Source of the DNA: JARYLZ01 sp964388275
Lineage (GTDB): Bacteria; Bacteroidota; Ignavibacteria; SZUA-365
Assembly: GCA_964388275.1 (NCBI GenBank)
Contig: CAYLZD010000057.1
Coordinates: forward strand, 1 to 15,289
DNA: 15,289 nt
Direction: 5' to 3'
Position numbers and translations under genes: made by a program. Below are positions 7,601-14,997 of the stretch, piece after piece. The notes under the pieces are model-generated. The model made no database searches and was not told the origin of the DNA. It worked only from the letters and a program-made list of their open reading frames with translations. Every line of letters starts with the position of its first letter. Position 1 is the first letter of the stretch.

Positions 7601-9926
7601 TTTTCCGCATATCCTTGATTTCGCCGCAAGGGCTTTGCGCGGCGAACACGTCTCTGTCATAAATGAAGTCGGCGGATTGTGGTTCGACACGCAAGCGACG
7701 CCCATATACGACGCAAGCGGGAATTTCATCGGAAGTATCGGAGTCGCGACGGATATCACAGAAATAAAACGGGCGGAGTCGGAGGTACACCGCTCCGAGG
7801 AACGATTGTTCGGTATACTTTCCCTTGCTTCCGAAGCATTTATTTCGATCGATTCTGCGCAGCATATAACGCTTTTCAACAAGACAGCGGAAAAAATATT
7901 CGGTTATCAGTTGGAAGAAGTGATCGGAGCACATCTCGGCAGGCTACTGCCCGGCCTGTTTTCCGACCCCGAGTTTCCATCAGCCGAAAATTTCCGTTTT
8001 TCCGTCGGCTCGACACACGACATCAACGACGGACAGCTGATCAAGGGCCGAAGGATGGACGGGACGGAGTTCCCCGCCCTTGCATCCATCTCGCAGCTCC
8101 TGATAGGGAATGACCGGATTTTCACTGTCATGCTGCGCGATATGACCGAGGAACTGCGAACGCGCGAGCAATTGGAGAAGCTTTCTCTCGCGGTCGAGCA
8201 GGGTCCCGGAATCGTGATGATCACGGATACGAACGGCAATATTGAGTACGTCAATCCGAAGTTCACGCGCATTTCAGGATACACGCTCGATGAAATGCTC
8301 GGGAAGAATCCGCGCATGCTTAAATCCGGAATCACTTCCGACGAGGATTATCGTTCCCTGTGGGAAGCAATAACTTCCGGACATGAATGGCGGGGAGAGC
8401 TGCACAATAAAGCCAAGGACGGACACTTGTACTGGGTGTCCGCATCAATCTCGCCGATGAAAAACTCCCAAGGAGTCATCACGCATTATATCGGCGTGCA
8501 GGAGGATATCACCGATCGCAAGGAAACCGAGGCCGCGCTGGCGCGCCGTACCGAGGAACTCGAAACCATTGATCGTATCGTGAAAATCGTCAACAGGGAA
8601 TTCGAACTCGGCGATCTTATCGGCTCGATCCTGCGTCAAGGAATGATGATCCTGCCGCGCGCAGAAAAAGCCCTGGTTTTTATCGGCAACAAATCGGATC
8701 TCTCGTATCGGGTGGTTTCCAGTATCGGGCATGATGAAGAACTGGTCAGGGATCTGGAATGCACACGTGATGAGATGACCCGCAGGTATACCACATCTTC
8801 GGAAGAGGTCGCGAAGGGCATTTTTCTCCTGAAGCACAGGGAAAACCTGCCGGGCGAGAAATTTCTCAGGGGTTTTCCTGCAGCCGCGTCAATCATGATC
8901 ATGACGGTCGACTGGGAGTCCGCCGGCGAACGATTTGACGGCTATCTCGTCTTCGACAGCCTGACAGATGTCGATGCTTTCGACCCCTCTGATGCTCTCA
9001 ACTTGAACCGCTTCCGCGAACACGCGATTCTAGCGCTCGCAAAGGCAAGCGCGATACAGACACTAAAAGAGAAACACGAGGAGGTGCTGCGGACTCAGGA
9101 ACAGCTCGTCGCTCAACAGAAACTGGCTTCTTTAGGCAAGCTGACCGCGGGAATCGCTCATGAGATTATGAATCCGTTGAATTTTGTCAACAATTTCTCA
9201 TCCCTTTCCGGGGAACTGGCCGTCGAGTTGCAGGATAATCTCCTGCGCGCGAAAGGAAGCCCGGGCGTCGTTGATGTTGACGATCTTCTTTCCATGATCG
9301 AAGTGTTGCGTCTCAACATTTCGAAGATCATCGAGCATGGCGATCGCGCGAATTCCATCATCTCCAATATGATGATGCATGCCCGTGGACAGGGTGGAGA
9401 ACGGAGGTCGGTAAGTATCAATCGGCTTGTCGATGCCGCGGTCAGGCTTGCAGAAAGCGGACAGCGAGGCGCGGTGCAGGAAGTCCCCGTAATCATAGAA
9501 ACGAACCTCGATCCCGATGCGGGGGAGCTTGAAGTGCTCCCTCAGGAGATCTCCCGCGTCGTTCTGAATCTGGTGAGCAATGGAATATACGCCGCCAGGA
9601 TTCCCGCTTCCCCTTCCCTCGGTCTAGATGCCCGGAACGGAAGCGAACGCATGCCGTCGGTCATGGTTTCGACCGAACGCAGCGACCGGACCGTAAAGAT
9701 TCGCATCAGAGATAACGGACCGGGGGTACCAATGGAGATCAGAGAGAAAATCTTCCAACCGTTTTTCACAACGAAGCCGGCCGGCGAAGGCACGGGATTG
9801 GGGTTATCCTTGAGTCATGATATCATCGTCGAGGGACATGGAGGGATGCTCACATTGGACGAATCGACAACAGCGGGCAGCACCTTCGTGATCAGTTTAC
9901 CGGTCAAGAATCATTTCCCGGCCTGA
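4653..9926 (+). CDS. Two-propeller/Y_Y_Y sensor histidine kinase with three PAS and a GAF-like domain
   Basis: This 1757-aa membrane sensor kinase reads in order: signal peptide (1-35); Reg_prop beta-propeller repeats (about 36-740), for example EDSEGFVWCGAEEGLLRYDG and EDTRNNLWLGTHKGL; Y_Y_Y domain (about 764-835, YMYMMEGLDPDWV at 782); transmembrane helix (about 842-862); coiled coil; PAS at about 933-1043, 1047-1173 and 1173-1296; GAF-like domain (about 1298-1467); HisKA with phospho-acceptor H1503 (GIAHEIMNPL); HATPase with N-box N1643, G1 at 1687 (DNGPG) and G2 at 1711 (GEGTGLGL). The propellers should sense an extracytoplasmic ligand, and the kinase phosphorylates a partner regulator. 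Typical Bacteroidota hybrid two-component proteins continue into a receiver and AraC-type HTH; this one stops after the ATPase domain, so its regulator must be separate. Starts at TTG 4650, ATG 4653 and ATG 4671 are possible. AAGAG precedes 4653; 4671 gives a more compact signal peptide. Confidence 0.93.
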   Translation: MSYDNNMKRARTRSILSVSLTFVLALLQQEPAKGQEIAVSHVTVEDGLPTSNIRSVLEDSEGFVWCGAEEGLLRYDGYSFKAYDSNSGGHAGIPDNRVELLYEDARKNLWIGTALALNRYDRDSDTFRKYRYNHDLRGPVRGFFETRDGEFFVLSDETLYQYSRRTDSFTGRSFSKELEAGNKHEPTFVEIGNELVFCINGNLISYDRGSGKLKAIRRSSFDTGYSGTGPFREIDFFRSIHAGSARGILIVNRNGVFRYDVETGRGSRILHFNIDCESSRYAEGMIWTVHSNGRIGRFSIAEGKFELLNLPRMRNRSVRNFKHTLFIDRAGGVWFFREGYRPVVFNLSNGKSEFIDRDLMPFDMPVAMIDEDKNGSLWLAIPGHGLSVIKRKAKRFEAVHPGGQSKHREIAGNTRCFSTVSPDTVLVGTLDGVFKCSTQPPYGLSSSQIFSPSLDSILRNRPVWSMARDRSGRYWIGTGMLGLFVFDPATRTHRRFRSRAPENERLTDDVVRTILIDGDTAWIGTWNGLNAIRIGDLNAASHTSVRVAKFYHVPGDSTSLSNNTIFTLYRDTKLRLWVGTENGLNLLNKENGTFKRFFGSRTGSDATGGINVRAIHEDLPGRLWLGTHSAGLKWFDPGTGATRYFTMENGLPSDIIYSIIEDTRNNLWLGTHKGLCRFNRLDGSTRIYREADGLQNSEFNTGASLKLPDGSLIFGGVEGFNIFHPAKIRDQLKPPSVAFTRLLVFGREIHFNRTGVTLPYDRNHITFEFAALSFLDNANNQYMYMMEGLDPDWVYSGTRRFTIYSNLRPGEYTFRVKASNSEGLWSTRGAAIRVVIESPWWATAWAYGVYGMLFLAAVGAVDRIRRKRVLRKERELSVIREVELRFIAAEAQSRMLRSENERKEIELLKAAQLEEMYKSLAKAHDSLKTTEDRLRTVVSSAPIVMFALDPDGLFTLSEGRGLEALGLKSGEMIGRSIFDVYRGFPHILDFAARALRGEHVSVINEVGGLWFDTQATPIYDASGNFIGSIGVATDITEIKRAESEVHRSEERLFGILSLASEAFISIDSAQHITLFNKTAEKIFGYQLEEVIGAHLGRLLPGLFSDPEFPSAENFRFSVGSTHDINDGQLIKGRRMDGTEFPALASISQLLIGNDRIFTVMLRDMTEELRTREQLEKLSLAVEQGPGIVMITDTNGNIEYVNPKFTRISGYTLDEMLGKNPRMLKSGITSDEDYRSLWEAITSGHEWRGELHNKAKDGHLYWVSASISPMKNSQGVITHYIGVQEDITDRKETEAALARRTEELETIDRIVKIVNREFELGDLIGSILRQGMMILPRAEKALVFIGNKSDLSYRVVSSIGHDEELVRDLECTRDEMTRRYTTSSEEVAKGIFLLKHRENLPGEKFLRGFPAAASIMIMTVDWESAGERFDGYLVFDSLTDVDAFDPSDALNLNRFREHAILALAKASAIQTLKEKHEEVLRTQEQLVAQQKLASLGKLTAGIAHEIMNPLNFVNNFSSLSGELAVELQDNLLRAKGSPGVVDVDDLLSMIEVLRLNISKIIEHGDRANSIISNMMMHARGQGGERRSVSINRLVDAAVRLAESGQRGAVQEVPVIIETNLDPDAGELEVLPQEISRVVLNLVSNGIYAARIPASPSLGLDARNGSERMPSVMVSTERSDRTVKIRIRDNGPGVPMEIREKIFQPFFTTKPAGEGTGLGLSLSHDIIVEGHGGMLTLDESTTAGSTFVISLPVKNHFPA

Positions 9927-10166
9927 TGATCCAGCATTCGAAGCATCAATCTCATCATCAAAATTTGGCTGTTTGAGTACGGTGCGCGAGTGAAGCGCCC
10001 CACGGCGTTCATGGGCGGCGGTGCGGGTTCGAAACTTCCTCCCGGGTTGGTACAACCATGTTCAATGAATCCTGATGGAGTCTCAAGCTGCCGCCAGGGG
10101 AAGACTCGGAGGCTTTTGCAACATTCCTCAGTCCGCATATGTTCAGAAGAAATGAGTACAAAGCGA
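9927..10166. other. Convergent intergenic stretch with small dyads
   Basis: This stretch lies between the sensor kinase stop and the terminator of the LTxxQ lipoprotein gene. It contains a GGTTG-GTA-CAACC hairpin near 10045-10057 and GCGC-rich dyads around 9985-10020. No gene or RNA could be supported. Confidence 0.4.
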
Positions 10167-10196
10167 AAGCCCCGTCCGAGTGAACAGACGGGGCTT
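10167..10196 (-). terminator. Intrinsic-type terminator of the LTxxQ lipoprotein gene
   Basis: AAGCCCCGTC (10167-10176) pairs perfectly over 10 bp with GACGGGGCTT (10187-10196) around a 10-nt loop. It lies 24 nt past the minus-strand stop codon. On the minus strand the stem ends in TT and is followed by a T-rich stretch (TCGCTTT). An A-run sits on the other side, so it may also stop plus-strand transcripts. Confidence 0.8.
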
Positions 10197-10220
10197 CGAA
10201 AAAGCTCAAGGCGGGGGTAA

Positions 10221-11552
10221 TCAGCCTCGGTTTCCGATGACACCGCCTCTCGACCCATGCATTTTATCCCAGATGGCCTGCTGCTCCGGTGTGAGCAGGG
10301 CGCGTATCGCTGCGTTCGCAGCCGTCTCGATTTCCTTGAGGCGCCTGGCGAGAGCCACCGGATCCCTGCCGAGATCCTTCCGCGCCTGCTCCATCGCCTT
10401 CTCCTTCTGCATGAGTTCGATTTTGATGGCGGCCTGCTGGTCTTCCGTAAGTTTCAGAACCGGTGTCCACGCTTTGATCTGGTTGTTTACTCGTTCCTCG
10501 ATCGGGTTGCGGGGGGTGATCACCGTGCCGTGCATTTTATCCCAGATTTCCTGCTGTTCGGGCGTCAGAATGCCGCGTACGGCCGCATCCGCTTCGGCCT
10601 GCAACTCGCGCAGCTTCAGTGCGAGGGCTGCCGGATCCCTGCCGAGGTCCTTGCGCGCCTGCTCCATCGCGGTCTCCTTACGGATGAGAATGTCGCGGAT
10701 TTCCGCCTGCTGTGCTTCAGTCAGATTCAGAATAGGCGTCCAGGCCTTGATCTGCTTGTCGACACGCGCCTCGATGGTGTTGTCGTTCCGGACGATCTTG
10801 CCGTGCATACGGTCCCAGATGACCTGCTGCTCCGGCGTCAGAAGGGTCCTGATTGCGGTGTTGACGGACGCCTGGATTTCACGGAGTTTTCTGGCGAGCG
10901 CGACCGGATCCTTGGCATAGTCGATGCGCGCCTGTGCGATGTCCTTCTGCTGCTGCACAAGGATGTTCTTGATCGCGACCTGCTGGCGCTCGGTGAGCTT
11001 GAGTATGGACGTCCACTGCCTTATCTGCATGTCGATACGGGCTTCGATCGCCTTTTCGAGGCGTTCCTTGCGCTCCTGTTCGAGCTTCGTTTTCAGTTCG
11101 TTCGCCTTTTGTATCTGCTCGGCGGTGACAATGCCGGGATTCTCGTCCGTTCCGTTCACCGCTTGCAGCAACTCCAGACGCGCCTGTTCCAACGCCTCTC
11201 TCTTCTGCTCCGGAGTAAGCTCCGTGTTGCGGATAATTTCGCCCTGGCGCACGATAAAAGCCTTGTAGGCGTCTTTCAGCGCCTGTTTGGTCGCGTCATC
11301 CATATCAGGATTCGCCATCATGAGCAGGCGTATCCACATCGCGATGTCCATGCCGATCAGACGGGGTTCCAGCTTCCTGTCTCCCGGATCGTCGGCATAA
11401 AGCATGTTATCGAGTTCCTCGAAGGACGGAAGCTGCACGTTCGCCGCAACCGGCGCCTGCGTGTCGACCGGGGAAGTGATATTGGACTGCTGTTCGCATG
11501 CCCCGAGTACAAAGGCCGACAGAAGCAGCGCTGACAGAAGGATGTGTTTCAT
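10221..11552 (-). CDS. Lipoprotein with three tandem LTxxQ (Spy/CpxP-like) repeats
   Basis: This 443-aa protein has a lipoprotein signal (MKHILLSALLLSAFVLGAC; lipobox LGAC, lipidated C19). A linker (20-60) and a helical region (61-168, with one partial LTPEQK) precede three near-identical units at residues 169-251, 260-342 and 351-433, spaced exactly 91 aa apart. Each unit starts ARxxxQIxxWTxxL-LTExQQ, runs through QARxDxxxDPxALA, and ends LTPEQQxIWDxMHG. Paired LTxxQ motifs are the hallmark of the periplasmic Spy/CpxP family, where a single unit acts as a chaperone or restrains a sensor kinase. Three units in one lipid-anchored chain are unusual. Almost entirely helical and highly charged. 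ATG 11552 is preceded by AGGTCC about 8 nt upstream. A terminator follows at 10167-10196. A chaperone or stress-sensing role is inferred from the motif only. Confidence 0.85.
   Translation of the reverse strand: MKHILLSALLLSAFVLGACEQQSNITSPVDTQAPVAANVQLPSFEELDNMLYADDPGDRKLEPRLIGMDIAMWIRLLMMANPDMDDATKQALKDAYKAFIVRQGEIIRNTELTPEQKREALEQARLELLQAVNGTDENPGIVTAEQIQKANELKTKLEQERKERLEKAIEARIDMQIRQWTSILKLTERQQVAIKNILVQQQKDIAQARIDYAKDPVALARKLREIQASVNTAIRTLLTPEQQVIWDRMHGKIVRNDNTIEARVDKQIKAWTPILNLTEAQQAEIRDILIRKETAMEQARKDLGRDPAALALKLRELQAEADAAVRGILTPEQQEIWDKMHGTVITPRNPIEERVNNQIKAWTPVLKLTEDQQAAIKIELMQKEKAMEQARKDLGRDPVALARRLKEIETAANAAIRALLTPEQQAIWDKMHGSRGGVIGNRG
10254..11048. repeat. Three 273-bp tandem repeat units inside the lipoprotein gene
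   Basis: Units lie at 10800-11048, 10527-10775 and 10254-10502, with a period of exactly 273 bp (91 codons). Strong similarity is visible at DNA level, for example around the TTTTATCCCAGAT and GGATCC(C/T)TGCC blocks. The middle and last units look closer to each other (both encode MEQARKDLGRDP) than to the first, which suggests successive internal duplications. Confidence 0.85.
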
Positions 11553-12026
11553 ATAAAGGACCTGTTAGAGTGAAAAGAACAGTGAAATTATTGTTGATCT
11601 GCCTTCGCTCCGGTCATCGCGGATATACCTTGAGTGTATTCATCCGGAAAGAGGCCGTATACGGTGAATGACAATCCCGACAGGTGCAAAGTTACAGCGC
11701 TCCGTCTTGCCATGCAATTGCAATCAACACCGTTCGGCACGTCATCGAGCGAGCTTTTCGCAAGAGAGTGCCTTGTATCGCTCCTGGTATTCAGAAACTC
11801 CGGATTTCCTTCCAGATATCATAGGTGCGGCCGTATTCGACCGGTCACCCCGATCAGCGGGCGGCTTCTCGACTCCGAGTGGAGCGATTCGCTTCATCTC
11901 TCGCGTCTCGATATATTCGTGGGGCGAGACAGCGGGATCAGCTCGGAAATTGCCCCGCGCCCGCTTCGAGAAGCGGTGTTCCGACCGTCGGAGCACCTGC
12001 GGATCCACTCAATTCCCGAACATACA
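11553..12026. other. Divergent intergenic region upstream of the DUF2721 gene
   Basis: This 474-bp stretch lies between the divergent starts of the lipoprotein (11552) and the DUF2721 protein (12027). The DUF2721 frame stays open back to an ATG at 11634, but its translation there resembles no protein I know, is rich in Ser/Arg, and has no family homology. I therefore treat it as non-coding. TAATTTCA (minus, just upstream of the lipoprotein) is a poor match to a Bacteroidota -7 element. I see nothing else. Confidence 0.45.
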
Positions 12027-12506
12027 ATGCTCGAATTATCCACTCCTTCGGCACTGCAGACCATACAGGCCATTCTCGCTCCGGCCTTGATGATATCGGC
12101 CTGCGGCTTGCTGCTTCTCGGCCTTAACAACAGGTATGCCACTGTCGTGAACAGGATACGCCTCCTCAACGACGAAAAAAGACGCCGGCTCGCCGATCCC
12201 GATTCGGTCGATCGAGAATATGTCGATGCGATCCGTTTCGAAAGCGTCATGCGGCAGATCCCTCTGTTGCTTACGCGCGCCAACCACCTCCGGCGGTCCC
12301 TGATATTTCTATGGTCGGGCGTAATCGGTTACCTGTTGACGTCCCTGCTGCTGGGAGTGAGCCTGTTCCTGCGTGTGCACATCGCCGTGGCCGCCGTGTG
12401 GGTATTCCTGGCCGGCATCACAGCCGCCCTGCTCGGGGTGCTTTTCGCGCTGCTCGACATAGGCATGGCCCGCAGGGTGATGCGGCTGGAGATAGACATT
12501 TACTGA
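12027..12506 (+). CDS. DUF2721 family integral membrane protein
   Basis: This 159-aa protein starts at ATG 12027 (MLELSTPSALQTIQAI). The DUF2721 signature is clear at the N-terminus: LAPALMISACGLLLLGLNNRY followed by the basic stretch VVNRIRLLNDEKRRRL. Predicted membrane helices lie at about 12-33, 92-114 and 119-146, with a charged cytoplasmic loop at 36-90. The function of the family is unknown. The start was chosen because family similarity begins there; the frame is open for another 131 codons upstream, and no clear Shine-Dalgarno precedes 12027. The gene is divergent from the LTxxQ lipoprotein and convergent with the TPR kinase, so it is probably monocistronic. Confidence 0.8.
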   Translation: MLELSTPSALQTIQAILAPALMISACGLLLLGLNNRYATVVNRIRLLNDEKRRRLADPDSVDREYVDAIRFESVMRQIPLLLTRANHLRRSLIFLWSGVIGYLLTSLLLGVSLFLRVHIAVAAVWVFLAGITAALLGVLFALLDIGMARRVMRLEIDIY

Positions 12507-12577
12507 GCTGCTCACATCCCGCTGCGGATTCCGCTCCTGCATACCGCACATCCTCTCCATGCCGTCCCGAGCAGTGA

Positions 12578-12592
12578 GGGAGATCCTCTCCC
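12578..12592. other. Hairpin GGGAGA-TCC-TCTCCC, diverged copy of the 15-kb array unit
   Basis: A 6-bp perfect stem with a 3-nt TCC loop, preceded by GTGA and followed by G, reproduces the form of the hairpin in the array at 14998-15289 (GTGAGGGAGC-TCC-GCTCCCG) with compensatory stem changes. It lies between convergent gene ends and lacks a T-run. Confidence 0.5.
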
Positions 12593-12619
12593 GGACGTAC
12601 TCATGCAGCCGGCAAGTCA

Positions 12620-12635
12620 GCGGGAATGCTCCCGC
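12620..12635. terminator. Hairpin GCGGGA-ATGC-TCCCGC between convergent genes
   Basis: A perfect 6-bp GC-rich stem with a 4-nt loop lies 114 bp past the DUF2721 stop and 9 bp past the TPR kinase stop on the other strand. It may serve as a bidirectional 3'-end hairpin, but it lacks a T-run on either strand. Confidence 0.4.
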
Positions 12636-12643
12636 AATCCGGT

Positions 12644-14812
12644 CTATGGCTCCCGCTCGCCCTGCATCGGAAGGACTATCGTGAATTCCGATCCTTCACC
12701 GGTGGAACTCTGGACCAGTATCCGCCCCCCGTGTCCCTCCACGATAATATCATGGCTTATCCAGAGTCCCAAACCCGCGCCCTCGCCGCCGGTTTTTGTC
12801 GTGACAAAAGGCTGGAATATCCTTTCTCGAACACTTTCCGGTATGCCTGTGCCGTTGTCGGCTATTCGAATTTCGAGATCCTGCCCGGAACGTAACGTTC
12901 GCACGCGAAGTTTTGCTTCGCCGCCGGCGTCTTCATACCTCTCCCACATTGCCTCGGCTGCGTTGCCGAGCACGTTGAGCAGGACTCTGTGTATATCCCT
13001 CTGCACGACTTCCACGTTCGGCAGGGTCGGATCGTAGGTCGTCTTGACGTTCAGTACAAGCTCAGGATATCGTGCGCGTGTCTGATTGCTAAACAGATCC
13101 ACGGCTTCGTCCACCAGGGCGTTCAAGTCTGTTGCCTGCCGCTCTCCGGGCGCTTTGCGCGCGTGCTCCATCATACCGCGGACGATTCGGTCGGCACGGC
13201 CGCCGTGCTCGATAATCCTCTCGTTGTTCTCCGCCAATACCGCGAGCCTGTCCGCCAGGTCTGGATTCTTTCCCAACTCGGATGCGAGTTCTCCGACCAG
13301 TTCCCGCGACAGTTCGGCAAAATTGTTCACGAAATTCAGCGGATTCTTCAACTCATGCGCAATTCCGGCCGCGAGCTGGCCGAGTGTGGCCATCTTTTCG
13401 TGCTGTATCAATTGCGCCTGTGTCCGGCGCAGATGTTGATATGCGGTTTCCAGTTCCTGTGCCTTCCGGAGTTCAAGTTCCTTGCGCTCGTTGTCGGCTT
13501 GCAGGGCGCGCGCCTCCGCCTCGGCCGCCTCGGCGCGCAGCTCGCTAGTGCGCCTCTGATGCCGTATTCGAAGAAATAACAGCACTCCGACCAGCGCGGC
13601 AATGATCGCCCCCCCCGCCACCATGTACTTGAAGTTCTTCTCCCGCTCGGTGATTATCTGCAATTCCTTCTCGCGAATCATATCCTGCTGCCGCGCTTCG
13701 AGATCGGCGATGCTCTGCTGTTTCTCGCGGCTGAATATCGAGTCCCTCAGAACTTGTGTCACGAGAAGAAATTCGTGAGCCCGACGAAAATCCTTCAACT
13801 CCGCGTAGGCTTCCGACAGATTATGGTACCGGTTCATCAGACCATACTGGTCCTTGACCTCTCCGGCGATTTCCATCGCCTTGCGTGTGTATTCTATGCT
13901 CTTCAGCAATGTGGTCCGCCTGTCAACGCTTCGTCCATGCTCCGCATCCAGCGTGCTGTCCATGACCATTTTCATGTACGTGTAACCAATATTCGCCAGC
14001 ACCTGGCCTTCACTATACCGCAGTCCGAGTTCTTCCGTAATGGCGAGGGCGCGGAAATAGAAGTCCAGCGCCCGCCGGTATCGAGCTTGCGTCGAGTGAA
14101 TGTTCGCGATGTTCCCGAGCAATACGGCTGTCGCCGTCTTGTTGCGCTGCGCTCTCCGGATTTCGAGAGCCCTGTCATAATATTCGAGCGCTTTCGCATA
14201 ATCCGTTTTCCTATTGCAGAGATTCCCCAGGTTCAAATACTGTGCGGCGATTCCGTCCCGGTCGCCAGTTTTCTGGAAACCGATCAGGGACCTCCTGTAG
14301 TAATCGAGCGCCTTGTCCACGTCGGATTGACGCGAGTAGACGATCCCGATATTTCCGAGCGTGTAATTTATTCCGCGGGCGTACTGGTTTTTCTCGTACA
14401 GAGCCAGAGCCCGAAAATAGTGATCGAGGGCTTTCGGGAAATCCGCTTTCTGACCATAGAGCACACCTATTGAATAGAGGCAGTCCGCTTCTCCTTTCGT
14501 GTAGCTTGCGCTCTTAGCGATGGCCAAACCCGAAACCGCGTACTCGAGTCCGCGGTCCGGATCGGTCATCTTGAATTCCAGAGCGACCTGCGATAGCAGA
14601 GACGCTCTGACTGTGTCATGCAATGATTGATCGTGCAGTTTACCTAAAAGGGAATCGAGCGGCTTCCGCTGTTGCGCCGGGATCGCGCCGCACAGCGCCA
14701 CCAGCAGCCATGCTGCGACGCACGCCCTGCGTATTGCGGATAAATTTCTCCCCCCCTGTCGAATCCATCTGATTCGATCTATGGATCCACGGATGAGTGC
14801 GGGTGTTTTCAT
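12644..14812 (-). CDS. TPR-containing sensor histidine kinase
   Basis: This 722-aa protein (numbered from ATG 14812) reads: signal-like hydrophobic segment (about 30-46, AAWLLVALCGAIPA); TPR array (about 114-350, repeats of the form ALDHYFRALALYEK, ALDYYRRSL, ALEYYDRALEI, ALDFYFRALAI); transmembrane helix (about 397-415); coiled coil (about 416-475); HisKA with phospho-acceptor H486 (GIAHELKNPLNFVNNF); HATPase with N617 (NVLGNAAEAM), G1 at 652 (DNGTG) and G2 at 676 (GEGAGLGL). The extracytoplasmic TPRs probably bind a protein or peptide signal; the cytoplasmic module passes phosphate to an unlinked regulator. The transmitter is of the same class as that of the larger kinase at 4653-9926. A GTG at 14884 would add 24 residues. 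AAGG abuts ATG 14812 too closely to be a normal Shine-Dalgarno, so the start is uncertain. Confidence 0.92.
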   Translation of the reverse strand: MKTPALIRGSIDRIRWIRQGGRNLSAIRRACVAAWLLVALCGAIPAQQRKPLDSLLGKLHDQSLHDTVRASLLSQVALEFKMTDPDRGLEYAVSGLAIAKSASYTKGEADCLYSIGVLYGQKADFPKALDHYFRALALYEKNQYARGINYTLGNIGIVYSRQSDVDKALDYYRRSLIGFQKTGDRDGIAAQYLNLGNLCNRKTDYAKALEYYDRALEIRRAQRNKTATAVLLGNIANIHSTQARYRRALDFYFRALAITEELGLRYSEGQVLANIGYTYMKMVMDSTLDAEHGRSVDRRTTLLKSIEYTRKAMEIAGEVKDQYGLMNRYHNLSEAYAELKDFRRAHEFLLVTQVLRDSIFSREKQQSIADLEARQQDMIREKELQIITEREKNFKYMVAGGAIIAALVGVLLFLRIRHQRRTSELRAEAAEAEARALQADNERKELELRKAQELETAYQHLRRTQAQLIQHEKMATLGQLAAGIAHELKNPLNFVNNFAELSRELVGELASELGKNPDLADRLAVLAENNERIIEHGGRADRIVRGMMEHARKAPGERQATDLNALVDEAVDLFSNQTRARYPELVLNVKTTYDPTLPNVEVVQRDIHRVLLNVLGNAAEAMWERYEDAGGEAKLRVRTLRSGQDLEIRIADNGTGIPESVRERIFQPFVTTKTGGEGAGLGLWISHDIIVEGHGGRILVQSSTGEGSEFTIVLPMQGEREP

Positions 14813-14918
14813 CCTTGTCACTTGCTCTGGTCCTGAGAATACAACCGCCGGCTCTGCATCCGAAGCGATCGTCGTGATCCACACCGGAACCGCACCATAT
14901 CGAGCGAACTGCTGTACA

Positions 14919-14951
14919 CAAAGATACTACAAGTCTCCCGGGATACTCAAA
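14919..14951 (-). promoter_or_regulatory. Bacteroidota-type promoter TTTG-N21-TATCTTTG for the TPR kinase
   Basis: On the minus strand TTTG (plus 14948-14951) is followed after 21 bp by TATCTTTG (plus 14919-14926), an exact match to the TAnnTTTG -7 consensus of Bacteroidota sigma-ABfr promoters, with spacing in the usual 17-23 range. Transcription would start near 14912, about 100 nt before ATG 14812 or 28 nt before GTG 14884. Confidence 0.5.
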
Positions 14952-14997
14952 CGATATCCAATCTGTGGCGTCCGGTAAGACTCTGCGCTCTCGTCAG

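Noticed and set aside
9985..10060. tRNA-like segment with GGGTTCGAAA
   Set aside because: The T-stem has mismatches and wobbles, and no matching acceptor stem or anticodon arm could be found on either strand.
10257..11534. 425-codon plus-strand open frame antisense to the lipoprotein gene
   Set aside because: It mirrors the codon bias of the real gene's three repeats; the minus-strand product has a lipoprotein signal, family motifs and a terminator.
14882..14884. GTG start for the TPR kinase
   Set aside because: The 24 extra residues are not signal-like or family-like; ATG 14812 was preferred, although the short leader from the predicted promoter keeps GTG possible.
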